From JBIOUF01 sp044866695 (GTDB taxonomy: Bacteria; Actinomycetota; Actinomycetes; Propionibacteriales; Nocardioidaceae), in assembly GCA_044866695.1 (NCBI GenBank), contig JBIOUF010000273.1, positions 1 through 64,000 on the forward strand: a DNA stretch of 64,000 nucleotides. The letters are read 5' to 3'. Both the position numbers and the translations under genes were made by a program. Numbering within the stretch: position 1 is the stretch's first letter; each line of letters begins with the position of its first letter. The notes under the pieces are model-generated. The model searched no databases and had not been told where the DNA came from. It worked only from the letters and a program-made list of their open reading frames with translations. Of this stretch, positions 33,973 to 42,243 are shown piece after piece.

Positions 33973-34857
33973 ATGCCGAGACGGTCCAGCCGCGACGATC
34001 CCGATGGTCTGCCCATCGCAACCGTCTCGAAGCTGCTGGGTGTCCCGGTCCCCACGATCCGCTCGTGGGAGCGGCGCTACGAGTTCCCGGCGCCACCGAG
34101 AACCGACGGCCGGCACCGCCGCTACGGTGACATCGAGGTCGAGCAGCTCCGCGCGCTTCGCGACCTGGTGACAAGGGGGCACAGCCCCAGGGACGCGGTA
34201 GCGCTGGTGCGAAGCACCGTGGTGGCGGGGCCCGTGCACGCCTCCCCGGCCGAGCCGGTTCTCCGTGCCGCGCAGTCGCTGGACACCGCCCTGCTTCGGG
34301 CAGAGCTCGAGGCGGCGACCGAGCGGCTCGGCGTCGAGGACACCATCCGCAGGGCCATCCTGCCGGCGATGCGCGAGATCGGCGCCCTGTGGAGGGCCGG
34401 TGCCTGCGACATCGGGCGGGAGCACCTTGCCACCGAAGCCGTGCGCTCCTGGCTGGCCCGGCAGGCGTTCCTCGCTCCGCCGCCGTTCCGCCCCCGGCCG
34501 ATCGTCCTCGCCTGCGGTCCTCAAGACCTGCACACGATCGGGCTGGACTCCTTCGCGGTGATCCTGGCCCGACGCGGCTGGCCGTGCCGGGTACTCGGAG
34601 CCAGGACGCCCACGCAGGCGCTGGTCTCCACTGTCCAGGCGCTGGGCGCGACCGCCGCCGTGGTGACGGCACAGCGAGCCGTGACCCGGCGGTCGGCCGC
34701 AGCGGCGATCGATGCGACCAACACCCTCCCCGGCGTCCAAGCCTTCTACGCCGGTGACGCCTTCGCCGCCCCTTCGGCCAGGACACATGTGAGCGGCATC
34801 TACCTCGGCGAGGACCTCATCGAGGCGGCAGCGATCCTCGATTCGTGCACACCCTGA
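33973..34857 (+). CDS. MerR-type regulator with B12-binding domain (CarH/LitR-like)
   Basis: A 294-residue regulator. The N-terminal MerR HTH (IATVSKLLGVPVPTIRSWER) is followed by a helical bundle with the light-sensing W-x9-EH motif (W140, E150, H151) and a Rossmann domain with the B12 ligand motif DxHxxG (D185, H187, G190). In CarH and LitR this set binds adenosylcobalamin, represses in the dark and releases DNA in light. All key residues are present, so light-controlled repression is plausible. The only neighbour is the divergent fasciclin gene; no carotenoid genes are in the window. Confidence 0.88.
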   Translation: MPRRSSRDDPDGLPIATVSKLLGVPVPTIRSWERRYEFPAPPRTDGRHRRYGDIEVEQLRALRDLVTRGHSPRDAVALVRSTVVAGPVHASPAEPVLRAAQSLDTALLRAELEAATERLGVEDTIRRAILPAMREIGALWRAGACDIGREHLATEAVRSWLARQAFLAPPPFRPRPIVLACGPQDLHTIGLDSFAVILARRGWPCRVLGARTPTQALVSTVQALGATAAVVTAQRAVTRRSAAAAIDATNTLPGVQAFYAGDAFAAPSARTHVSGIYLGEDLIEAAAILDSCTP

Positions 34858-35278
34858 CTGCCGCCACCCGCACGACCTTTCACCTGGTGACCCGATCCCT
34901 CCACCACGCGGCTCCGATCGGCACAACTGCACCCGGACCGGCGGGCTGCTGAGCCAGAGGCTCGGGTCGTCACGGCTGTCCTGGGCGCCACCGCGGACGC
35001 CGCGGGCACCGAGTCCTTCCCGGCGCGACAGGCCGACAATGCTGGACGACACCGATCACCGCGCACCGCTGATGGAGCTGCAGCCAGTCCGCGCCGGCAA
35101 CTCGCGCGGCGTTGTCGAGCTCGCCACGGCGGCATCACCCGGTACGTCGTCCGCCGGCTTCTGGCGGGCGCCCGCTGACCGGTCCTCCCGGCCGCTGGCC
35201 GATCCGGTGTTGCGCGCGGCACACCACTCGTGGCAGACATGAGACCGCGCCGTCCCCGTCGACCGCAAGGAGCCCGCC
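34858..35278. other. 421-bp gap without a recognisable gene
   Basis: No convincing ORF on either strand. The plus-strand frame at 35039-35242 (67 codons) and the minus-strand frame across 34800-35240 lack family resemblance. The word ITRYVVRRLLAG is readable near 35125-35165 and resembles the start of an ABC permease, but it is too short to support. Confidence 0.5.
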
Positions 35279-38200
35279 ATGACCCCGACCCTCCCGCTCG
35301 GGCGCCGGCCCCGCCGGTCCACCGGTGTCGCTCTGGTCTGCGTGGCGGCCTGTGTCGCCTCGGCCCTCGTGCCGGCTGCGAGCGCCGCGGCGGCCGAACC
35401 GGGCGGGCAGTCGTTCGTCGGCGACTTCCGGGCCGGCGACCGGAGCACCGGCGCGATGTTCCGCTGGTGGTGGCCGTCCTCGGTCGACGCCGACGTGGCG
35501 GTGCGTCAGCTGCGGGAGGTGAAGGCGGCCGGGTACGCCGGGGTGGAGATCGGCTTCGTCATGGACGGCACCGGCTACGTCGTCGACCCCGACCGGTTCG
35601 AGTACGGCGACGACCGGTGGCGGGCCGCGGTCCGCGCCGTGCTCGCCGAGGCCAACCGGATCGGCCTGCAGGTCGACCTGACCTTGGGAGGCCGCTGGCC
35701 CGCCGCGGTGCCCGGCCTGGACGTGTCCAGCGACGCGGCCAGCCAGGAGCTCGTCACCGGCGACGCCACCGTGCCGGCCGGCGGAACCTTCGACGCGGCG
35801 GCACCGGCGCCGCCACAGCGCTCCTACCAGGACCGGACCGTGGAGAACGGCGTCGTGACCAGCCAGACGAAGGTCTCCACGCCGACCCTGCTCACCGCGA
35901 CCGCGACCCGCTGTCTAGCCGACTGCGACGGCGCCAACCCGCAGCTGGACCTCACCACGGTCCTCGACCTGGACGACGCCGTCTCGGACGGCCGGATCCA
36001 GTGGACCGCGCCGGACCAGGGCACCTGGGTCGTGACGGCGTACTGGCAGCGGGGCACCGCCCAGCGCAACGACGCTCCCTTCGGCACGACCGTGAGCCCG
36101 CTCTCCGACCCGGAGTCGCGCGTGGTCAACCACCTGAGCCCGGCCGGCGCCGAGGCCATGCTGGACTTCTTCGGCAGCCTGCTGGATGCCAGGACCCGGA
36201 GCCTGCTGCGTGCCAACGGCGGATCGCTGTTCGAGGACTCCCTGGAGCTGAGCGCCAGCCAGCTGTGGACCCCCGAGCTCCTCGACGCGTTCCGGGACGT
36301 CAACGGCTACTCGCTGACCAGGTACCTGCCGGTCGTCGCGAAGCTGCCGCCGCCCGGCCCGTTCCAGCCCTCACCCGCGGTGTACGCGTTCTCCGGCGAG
36401 CAGGCCGAGATCGCCGAGCGGGTCGGCTACGACGTCGAGCAGACCGTCGACGCGCTCTACCGGGACAACCACGTCCGGCCGGTCCAGGCCTGGGCGCACC
36501 GGCTCGGGCTGACCTTCCGCGCCCAGCCGTACGGCGAGCCGATCGACCTCGGCGCGGCACCGGGCTACCTCGACGTCACCGAGTGCGAGACCCTCGGCTG
36601 CTCCGAGGGCCGCTTCCGCACCGCGGCCGCCGGCGTGGCCCTGGCCGGCAAGAGCCTGCTCAGCTCGGAGATGCTGCCGTGGGGTTTCGGCAACCTCTAC
36701 GGGCTCACCCCGGCGCAGGTGGCGACCGGCGAGGTGCTGCCCGACGGCACCGAGCGGCGCGGGGCCAACCGGGAGCTCGGGTTCGGGGTGAACCACCTGG
36801 TCTTCCACGGCCTGCCCTACCCGACCGTCCCGCCGAGCGCGGACGGGACGGTCGAGGACGACGCGTCGTTCTGGCCCGGGTTCCACGCCTTCTCCGCGTT
36901 CATCGGAGAGGCGTTCGGGCCCCGCCAGCCGTCCTGGACGATGGAGCGGGACGTCTCCGGCTACTACGCGCGTGCCCAGCGGGCCCTGCGCGCGGGGACG
37001 ATGCGGCTCGACGTGGCGGTCCTGAACACCTCGCTCACCGACGTCTCGGTGGACGCCGCCCCGCTCTCGGCGGCCGGCCTGACCTACGGGTACGTCACGC
37101 CCGGCTCGCTGGCCGGCAGGACCGTGGAGGACGGCCGCCTGGCCGCGGACGGCCCCGCGTTCCAGGCCCTCGTCGTCGGCGAGGGCCCGGTGGACCTCGC
37201 CACCGCGCGGCAGGTCCGGCGGCTCGCCGCCGACGGGCTGACCGTGGTCGTGGTCGGCGACGGCCCGCAGCGCGCGCTCGGGTACGCCGCCACGCCCGCG
37301 CGGGCTGAGGCGCAGGACGCGCGGGTCCGCAGGGTCTTCGCGCGGGTCCTCGCCGGCCCGAACGCCGAACGCGCCGCGACCTTCGACGACGTGGCCGCCG
37401 CGCTGGAGGCAGACGTGCAGCCGGAGACGGCCGTCGAGGACCTGCGGGTGCAGGCGGTGCATCGCCGGGCCGGGGACATGGACGTCTACCTGCTGGTCAA
37501 CCGCTCCACCGCCGACGTACGCACCCCCGTGTCGCTGGCCGCCCGGGGCGGTCAGGTTCCCTACCTGCTCGACCCGTGGAGCGGCGAGGTCCGGCCGGCC
37601 GGGGTGTGGACGTCCTCGGGCGACCGGGTCGGGCTCGAGCTCGACGTCGTCGCCGGCTCGACCCGCCTCGTCGCGCTGGCCGGACGGCGCTTCTCCGGCG
37701 CCACCGTGCCCTCGGTCCACGCGGTCTCCACCGAGGCGCTGGACGCCTCCTGGTCGCGGCACGGGCTGTGGCTGCGGGCCGACCACGACGGGTCGTTCCT
37801 CACCTCGCTCAGCAACGGCCGGACGCTGCGCACCACCGTCACCGGCGTACCCGCGGCGACCCGGCTCGCCGGCTGGGACCTGCGCCTGGACGAGTGGCTG
37901 CCCGGTGGCCCAGGCGACCCCTCCAGCCTGACCCGCCACCGGACCCACGTCATCGAGAACGTCCCACTGGAGTCCTGGACGGAGATCGAGGGCATCCAGG
38001 ACGCCGTCGGGGTCGGCGCCTACACCACCGAGGTCCAGGCTTCGCCCGCGCTGGCCCGGGCCGGCGCCGTGCTCGACCTCGGGGCGATCTCCGGGTCCTA
38101 CCAGGTCTACGTCAACGGTCGCCGGACGCCCACGCCCGACCAGCTCGGCGCCCGGGTCGACCTCGGCGGGGCGCTGCGCCCGGGCCCGAACCAGATCGAG

Positions 38201-38338
38201 GTCCGGGTGGCCAGCCCCCTGCTCAACCGGCTCCGCGTCCACCGGCCCGCCGAGTTCGCCAGCCGCCCCCCGACCGTCAACGGCCTGCTCGGCCCGGTCA
38301 CCCTCGACCCCTACCTGGACGTCCCCCCCACCGACTGA
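35279..38338 (+). CDS. Secreted glycoside hydrolase, GH106-like (alpha-L-rhamnosidase type)
   Basis: A large secreted protein of 1019 residues. It has a Sec signal peptide (Arg-rich start, hydrophobic core, ASAAAAEP cleavage region near residue 40). The start of the mature protein, MFRWWWPSSVDADVAVRQLR followed by AGYAGVEIGF, is the hallmark of GH106-type enzymes. The middle includes VTECETLGCSEGRF and LAGKSLLSSEMLPWGFGN, with candidate catalytic acids, and the C-terminal part contains beta-sandwich modules (YQVYVNGRRTPTPDQLG). It probably trims rhamnose or another deoxysugar from plant glycans or glycosides. It stands alone; no transporter is adjacent. Confidence 0.85.
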   Translation: MTPTLPLGRRPRRSTGVALVCVAACVASALVPAASAAAAEPGGQSFVGDFRAGDRSTGAMFRWWWPSSVDADVAVRQLREVKAAGYAGVEIGFVMDGTGYVVDPDRFEYGDDRWRAAVRAVLAEANRIGLQVDLTLGGRWPAAVPGLDVSSDAASQELVTGDATVPAGGTFDAAAPAPPQRSYQDRTVENGVVTSQTKVSTPTLLTATATRCLADCDGANPQLDLTTVLDLDDAVSDGRIQWTAPDQGTWVVTAYWQRGTAQRNDAPFGTTVSPLSDPESRVVNHLSPAGAEAMLDFFGSLLDARTRSLLRANGGSLFEDSLELSASQLWTPELLDAFRDVNGYSLTRYLPVVAKLPPPGPFQPSPAVYAFSGEQAEIAERVGYDVEQTVDALYRDNHVRPVQAWAHRLGLTFRAQPYGEPIDLGAAPGYLDVTECETLGCSEGRFRTAAAGVALAGKSLLSSEMLPWGFGNLYGLTPAQVATGEVLPDGTERRGANRELGFGVNHLVFHGLPYPTVPPSADGTVEDDASFWPGFHAFSAFIGEAFGPRQPSWTMERDVSGYYARAQRALRAGTMRLDVAVLNTSLTDVSVDAAPLSAAGLTYGYVTPGSLAGRTVEDGRLAADGPAFQALVVGEGPVDLATARQVRRLAADGLTVVVVGDGPQRALGYAATPARAEAQDARVRRVFARVLAGPNAERAATFDDVAAALEADVQPETAVEDLRVQAVHRRAGDMDVYLLVNRSTADVRTPVSLAARGGQVPYLLDPWSGEVRPAGVWTSSGDRVGLELDVVAGSTRLVALAGRRFSGATVPSVHAVSTEALDASWSRHGLWLRADHDGSFLTSLSNGRTLRTTVTGVPAATRLAGWDLRLDEWLPGGPGDPSSLTRHRTHVIENVPLESWTEIEGIQDAVGVGAYTTEVQASPALARAGAVLDLGAISGSYQVYVNGRRTPTPDQLGARVDLGGALRPGPNQIEVRVASPLLNRLRVHRPAEFASRPPTVNGLLGPVTLDPYLDVPPTD

Positions 38339-38358
38339 CCCACGCACCCGCCTCTCCT

Positions 38359-38410
38359 GGTGGGTCGAGCCGTCAATGTTGGTGGGCCGAGCCGTCAATG
38401 TTGGTGGGCG
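38359..38410 (+). repeat. 22-bp tandem repeat array, locus 1
   Basis: Two full units of GGTGGGYCGAGCCGTCAATGTT (38359-38380, 38381-38402) and a partial third, starting 20 bp after the glycoside hydrolase stop. It is inverted relative to locus 2 at 38797-38852. Confidence 0.9.
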
Positions 38411-38482
38411 GCGGTGCTGGGTCTCGCGATACCGCCGGCCGACCGGCGGACCCGGGGCGGACACCCGGTTCGGACCCCTTCT

Positions 38483-38655
38483 TCACTCACGAGCGGCGCT
38501 GGGGCGGTCCGGCGCGGCCAACTGCCGGTAGTCGGGGCTCGACCACGAGCCGCCCCACTCCCAGCCGATCGCGGCGAACGCCCGCACCACCACGTCGTCG
38601 GCCCGGATAGCGCCCCGCTGCAGCCGAGCGCGTGAGGTGCGGTCGACGCGGGCAG
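38483..38655 (-). pseudogene. M15-family metallopeptidase (VanY-like), C-terminal remnant
   Basis: One minus-strand frame reads AIRADDVVVRAFAAIGWEWG and GSWSSPDYRQLA before a stop, which matches the end of M15 D-Ala-D-Ala carboxypeptidase-like proteins (usual form GWEWGG.W..PDYQHFS). The catalytic His of DYQHF is lost (RQL), and upstream the frame meets a stop, so it is dead. It lies between inverted 22-bp repeat arrays. Confidence 0.7.
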
Positions 38656-38796
38656 CCGTCCTTGCGCGTGCCGTCCGGGGCGTACACGGCCACCGTCAGC
38701 CCGATCGGGCCCGCCCTCACGGCCCGGATGACGCCAGCCACGAGGTCAGGTGAGCTCCCTGGCTCGACGACCAGGTTGCTGCACACACCCGACTGG

Positions 38797-38852
38797 ACGG
38801 CTCGGCCCGCCAGGATTGACGGCTCGGCCCGCCAGGGTTGACGGCTCGGCCC
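38797..38852 (-). repeat. 22-bp tandem repeat array, locus 2 (inverted)
   Basis: Two full units ACGGCTCGGCCCGCCAGGRTTG (38797-38818, 38819-38840) and a partial third. On the minus strand they read the same as locus 1, so 38359-38852 is bounded by inverted arrays. Confidence 0.9.
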
Positions 38853-38930
38853 TTTCAGGCCGTCGAACCAACACCCGCGTTCCCAGTGGCGCGTCTTGAC
38901 TGGTTCCAGCGTTCAGACTATGGCTGAGGT

Positions 38931-39158
38931 ATGGCGCTGCTGATTCTCCCGATTGGGCTTGCCCTCGGCTGGGTCCTTGGGAAGGTGCGTGTCGCAGTCA
39001 TCCTCACGTTGGCGATTGGTGCGGGTGCCCTGGTGGTGTACCTCATCGCGGGGACTCGGGGCGTCGAGGTTTCCCCGTTCGAGACGCTCGTCCTGATCGT
39101 CTGCCTGCCAGTTGCGATGTGGCTGGCCAAGTGGGCAGCGGCGCGCAGGGGACAATGA
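38931..39158 (+). CDS. Small two-TM membrane protein
   Basis: A 75-residue protein with two or three hydrophobic segments (LLILPIGLALGWVLG, VAVILTLAIGAGALVVYLI, LVLIVCLPVAMWLAKW) and a positive C-terminal tail (AARRGQ). No family name. Support comes from the hydrophobic periodicity and the clean ATG; the ribosome site is weak. It lies between repeat locus 2 and transposase/integrase debris, so it may be accessory DNA. Confidence 0.5.
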   Translation: MALLILPIGLALGWVLGKVRVAVILTLAIGAGALVVYLIAGTRGVEVSPFETLVLIVCLPVAMWLAKWAAARRGQ

Positions 39159-39217
39159 GGCTTGCACGTCTGACCCGGATCCGCGAGTAGTGGCGTAGTT
39201 CTCAACGTCGCGCCCCC

Positions 39218-39325
39218 CAGGGCAGTGTTGGGCGCTGCCGCGCGGTGGCGGAGCTGGCCGACGAGCTTGGCTTGGTGGGCGCCTTGGACGCCGTGATCGG
39301 GCCGATCATGCAGCGGCGCCGCGCG
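39218..39325 (+). pseudogene. IS1380-type transposase fragment
   Basis: The frame reads VAELADELGLVGALDAVIGP then IMQRRRA, which resembles the N-terminal region of actinobacterial IS1380-family transposases. Only about 30 codons remain, fused in frame to an integrase fragment. No inverted repeats are seen. Confidence 0.5.
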
Positions 39326-39486
39326 GGGAATCGCGTGATCGGCTTGCCGGACGAGCTCGTCGCGATGCTGGAGGTGCATCGTGAGGAGCAGGACCGGGAG
39401 CGACGTCATGCCGGCCAGCTGTGGCGGGAGGGCGATCGGCTGTTCGCGTCGCAGGTCGGGACACCGCTTGACGTGAACTCTAGGAG
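39325..39486 (+). pseudogene. Tyrosine-recombinase (phage-type integrase) fragment
   Basis: About 50 codons, NRVIGLPDELVAMLEVHREE then LWREGDRLFASQVGTPLDVN, match the segment of tyrosine integrases between the conserved Lys strand and the HxxR box. Catalytic R, H and Y residues are absent. It lies 66 bp from tRNA-Ser(GGA), a class of gene that integrases target. Confidence 0.7.
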
Positions 39487-39551
39487 TGAGACTACGGCGG
39501 GGCGGGGCCGTGTGACTGCATGGTGGGCGGCTCGGGTTTGCGCTGGTCAGG

Positions 39552-39640
39552 TGGCGGAGGATGCGGGATTCGAACCCGCGAGGGCTGTTAACCCAACCCG
39601 CTTTCCAAGCGAGCGCCATAGGCCTCTAGGCGAATCCTCC
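39552..39640 (-). tRNA. tRNA-Ser (anticodon GGA)
   Basis: An 89-base class II tRNA on the minus strand. The acceptor stem GGAGGAT pairs with ATCCTCC, the discriminator is G, and CCA is encoded (complement of 39552-39554). The anticodon GGA is the complement of 39604-39606, with a long variable arm and GTTCGAATC T loop. Confidence 0.96.
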
Positions 39641-39723
39641 GCCGGAGAGGGTACCCGGCGGTCGGGGGAGTCAGGTAGCCAGCGGGTGCCCAGGCCGCCT
39701 GCCCGGACGCCGGGGGCGCCCAC

Positions 39724-39729
39724 TAGAAT
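39724..39729 (+). promoter_or_regulatory. Candidate -10 box (TAGAAT) for the SRP RNA gene
   Basis: TAGAAT lies directly before the 5' strand of the SRP RNA helix; its expected start point falls within 39735-39737, at the base of the stem. Confidence 0.5.
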
Positions 39730-39730
39730 C

Positions 39731-39828
39731 GGGGCCAACCCCCCGTGCGACGGCATCTCGCCCAACTCCCCCAGGGCCGGAAGGCAGCAAGGGCAAGTGA
39801 GCTCTGTCGGGTGCGCGGGGGGCCTGGT
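39731..39828 (+). ncRNA. ffs: Signal recognition particle RNA, small bacterial type (4.5S)
   Basis: The RNA of the SRP, which with Ffh targets membrane proteins to SecYEG. The universally conserved apical region is present: CCAGGGCCGGAAGGCAGCAA then GGGCAAGTGAGCTCTGTCGG, with the GGAA tetraloop. The ends close as a long helix, CCCCCCGTGCGAC pairing with GTCGGGTGCGCGGGGGG. Ends are approximate. Its place just upstream of dnaX is conserved in actinobacteria. Confidence 0.95.
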
Positions 39829-39874
39829 TCTCCCGGCCGGCCCGTCGTGGGGAGGCGCGGTTAGGGTTCGGAGG

Positions 39875-41746
39875 GTGGACGCCCCGCTCGCCCTCTACCG
39901 CCGCTACCGGCCGGAGTCCTTCGCCGAGGTGATCGGCCAGGACCACGTCACCGGGCCGTTGCAGGCGGCCCTGCGCAACAACCGGGTGCACCACGCCTAC
40001 CTTTTCTCCGGTCCGCGGGGCTGCGGCAAGACCACCTCCGCCCGCATCCTGGCCCGGGCGCTGAACTGCGAGAAGGGGCCGACCGACGAGCCGTGCGGAC
40101 AGTGCCGGTCGTGCGTCGACCTGGCCCGCGGCGGCCCCGGCTCGGTGGACGTCATCGAGATCGACGCGGCGTCCCACGGCGGGGTGGACGACGCCCGCGA
40201 CCTGCGCGAGCGGGCCTTCTTCGCGCCGGTCGCCAGCCGCTACAAGGTCTACATCATCGACGAGGCGCACATGGTCACCACGCAGGGCTTCAACGCCCTG
40301 CTCAAGCTGGTGGAGGAGCCGCCGCCGCACCTGAAGTTCGTCTTCGCCACGACGGAGCCGGAGAAGGTGATCGGGACCATCAAGTCCCGTACCCACCACT
40401 ACCCGTTCCGGCTGATCCCGCCCCGGGTGCTGTCGGCGTACCTCGCCGAGATCTGCCGGCGCGAGGGCGTGAGCATCGACCCGGCGGCGCTGCCGCTGGT
40501 GGTCCGCGCCGGCGGCGGGTCGGCGCGGGACTCCCTGTCCGTGCTCGACCAGCTGGTCAGCGGGGCCGGCCCCGAGGGCGTCACCTACCAGATCACCTCG
40601 GCGCTGCTCGGGTTCACCCCCGACACCTTGCTGGACGAGGTGGTCGACGCGTTCGCCGCCGACGACGGGCGGACCGTCTTCGGCGTGGTCGACAAGGTCA
40701 TCGAGACCGGCCAGGACCCGCGCCGGTTCACCGAGGACCTGCTGCGCCGGCTGCGCGACCTGGTCGTCATCGCCGCGGTGCCCGACGCCCCGGCCACGGG
40801 CCTGGTCGACGTGCCAGAGGACCAGGGCGAGCGGCTGGTCGCGCAGGCGGCCCGGTTCGGGCGGGCCGAGCTCTCCCGCGCGGCCGAGCTGGTCGCGGAC
40901 GGCCTCACCGAGCTGAGAGGCGCCACGGCGCCGCGCCTGCTGCTGGAGCTGCTGTGCGCCCGGGTGCTGCTGCCCGGGGCCGACGACGACACCGACGGGC
41001 TCCTGGCGCGGCTGGACCGGCTGGAGCGGCGCATGGCCATCAGCGGTACGCCGGCCGCGGCGGCGCTCCGCGGGGAGCAGGGTGCGCCGGCGACCCCGCG
41101 GTCAGGTCCCCCGCCGACCGCGCCGCCCGCTCCGAGCGCAGCGCCGGCCGCGGCCCCCACGTCCGATACCCCGCCGGTCCCAGTCGCGTCGGAGGAACCG
41201 CCGCCCCAGCAGGGGGCGACGCCGCGGGCGCGGGGCGGGCTGGGCCTGGTCGACGTACGCCGGCTGTGGCCCGAGGTCGTGGAGGCAGCCAAGCACAAGC
41301 GCCGGCTGACCTGGATCCTGCTCAGCCAGAACGGCCAGGTCCTCTCCGTGGACGGGTCCACGCTGACCGTCGGCTTCAACAGCGCCGGGGCGCGGGACTC
41401 CTTCGTGGGCGGCGGCAACCACGAGATCCTGCGGCAGGTGCTCATCGACGTGGTCGGCGAGGACTTCCGGGTCGAGGCGATCGTGGACCCGTCGGCCCAG
41501 CCGGGCGGCCCTACCGGCACCGGCTCGGACCCGGACCGGCCGGCGCCCGCCAGCCGGCCGGCCGCGGCGGCCCGGACGCCCGAACCTGCGCCCGCGCCGC
41601 CTCCGCCGCCGGCCGAGCCGGCCGCCGCGCACCCGGACGACGCCGCGCACCCGGACGACGAGGACGCCGACGACGGGCTCCAGGGCGCCGACCTGCTCCA
41701 GGAACGCCTCGGCGCGAGCGTGATCGCCGAGATCAGGCACGACTGA
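39875..41746 (+). CDS. dnaX: DNA polymerase III subunit gamma/tau (clamp loader)
   Basis: Clamp-loader ATPase of the replisome, 623 residues. The AAA+ module has Walker A GPRGCGKTTSA (about residues 43-53), the zinc-binding cysteines (LNCEKGP, then EPCGQCRSC), Walker B YIIDEAHMV and the SRC-like sensor. The oligomerisation domain III follows, then a Pro/Ala-rich linker (from about 390) and a C-terminal tau-like domain (LVDVRRLWPEVVEAAKHKRR). GTG 39875 is chosen because TAGGGT at 39862-39867 ends seven bases before it, fitting a leaderless start. The frame is open upstream through the tRNA and SRP RNA, which is not coding. Confidence 0.96.
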   Translation: MDAPLALYRRYRPESFAEVIGQDHVTGPLQAALRNNRVHHAYLFSGPRGCGKTTSARILARALNCEKGPTDEPCGQCRSCVDLARGGPGSVDVIEIDAASHGGVDDARDLRERAFFAPVASRYKVYIIDEAHMVTTQGFNALLKLVEEPPPHLKFVFATTEPEKVIGTIKSRTHHYPFRLIPPRVLSAYLAEICRREGVSIDPAALPLVVRAGGGSARDSLSVLDQLVSGAGPEGVTYQITSALLGFTPDTLLDEVVDAFAADDGRTVFGVVDKVIETGQDPRRFTEDLLRRLRDLVVIAAVPDAPATGLVDVPEDQGERLVAQAARFGRAELSRAAELVADGLTELRGATAPRLLLELLCARVLLPGADDDTDGLLARLDRLERRMAISGTPAAAALRGEQGAPATPRSGPPPTAPPAPSAAPAAAPTSDTPPVPVASEEPPPQQGATPRARGGLGLVDVRRLWPEVVEAAKHKRRLTWILLSQNGQVLSVDGSTLTVGFNSAGARDSFVGGGNHEILRQVLIDVVGEDFRVEAIVDPSAQPGGPTGTGSDPDRPAPASRPAAAARTPEPAPAPPPPPAEPAAAHPDDAAHPDDEDADDGLQGADLLQERLGASVIAEIRHD

Positions 41747-41786
41747 GCCGCTCCCACCCGGACCTGACACCGACGAGAGGCAGACG

Positions 41787-42236
41787 ATGAGCGACACCAT
41801 CCCTCCGGGACCTGCGGGTCCCTTCGGCGCCGACCCGCCCGACCCGTCCGAGGGGCGGGACCAGGACGACTCCGGCCTCGACCTGGCCGGGCTCGGGCTC
41901 GGGGGCCTGGACCTCGGCGGACTGCTCGACCAGGCCCAGCGGATGCAGGAGCAGATGCTGGCCGCGCAGCAGGAGCTCACCGAGGCGGAGGTGACCGGGA
42001 CCGTCGGCGACGGCCTGGTCACCGTGACCCTCGACGGCACCGGCGAGCTCCGCCGGGTGCGGATCCGGAAGGGCTCGTTCGACCCCGACGAGACCGAGGA
42101 CCTCGAGGACCTGATCGTCGCCGCCTACCGCGACGCCAAGGCCCAGGCCACCTCGCTGGCCACGCAGAAGCTCGGTCCGTTGGCCGGTGGCGGGGTCGTC
42201 GGTCCAGACAACCCCGGGCTGCCGCCGACGTTCTGA
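41787..42236 (+). CDS. YbaB/EbfC nucleoid-associated protein
   Basis: A small DNA-binding dimer of 149 residues. An N-terminal acidic, disordered stretch precedes the YbaB core ([20 protein letters not shown], then [20 protein letters not shown]). The protein is longer than E. coli YbaB (109) because of this actinobacterial N-terminal extension. It sits between dnaX and recR, the usual order, with ribosome site GAGAGGCAG. Confidence 0.93.
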   Translation: MSDTIPPGPAGPFGADPPDPSEGRDQDDSGLDLAGLGLGGLDLGGLLDQAQRMQEQMLAAQQELTEAEVTGTVGDGLVTVTLDGTGELRRVRIRKGSFDPDETEDLEDLIVAAYRDAKAQATSLATQKLGPLAGGGVVGPDNPGLPPTF

Positions 42237-42243
42237 CGCGGGC

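Noticed and set aside
34800..35242. Two overlapping small frames in the gap before the glycoside hydrolase
   Set aside because: No ribosome site or family; overlap the MerR-B12 gene end. A 12-residue permease-like word is too short to claim.
36371..38464. 697-codon minus-strand frame opposite the glycoside hydrolase
   Set aside because: Low-complexity Gly/Arg/Val shadow.
38359..38852. CRISPR array
   Set aside because: The 22-bp units abut each other with no spacers, and no cas genes are present.
39245..39874. N-terminal extension of dnaX
   Set aside because: The frame is open but passes through transposase/integrase debris, tRNA-Ser and the SRP RNA; the DnaX family begins at 39875.
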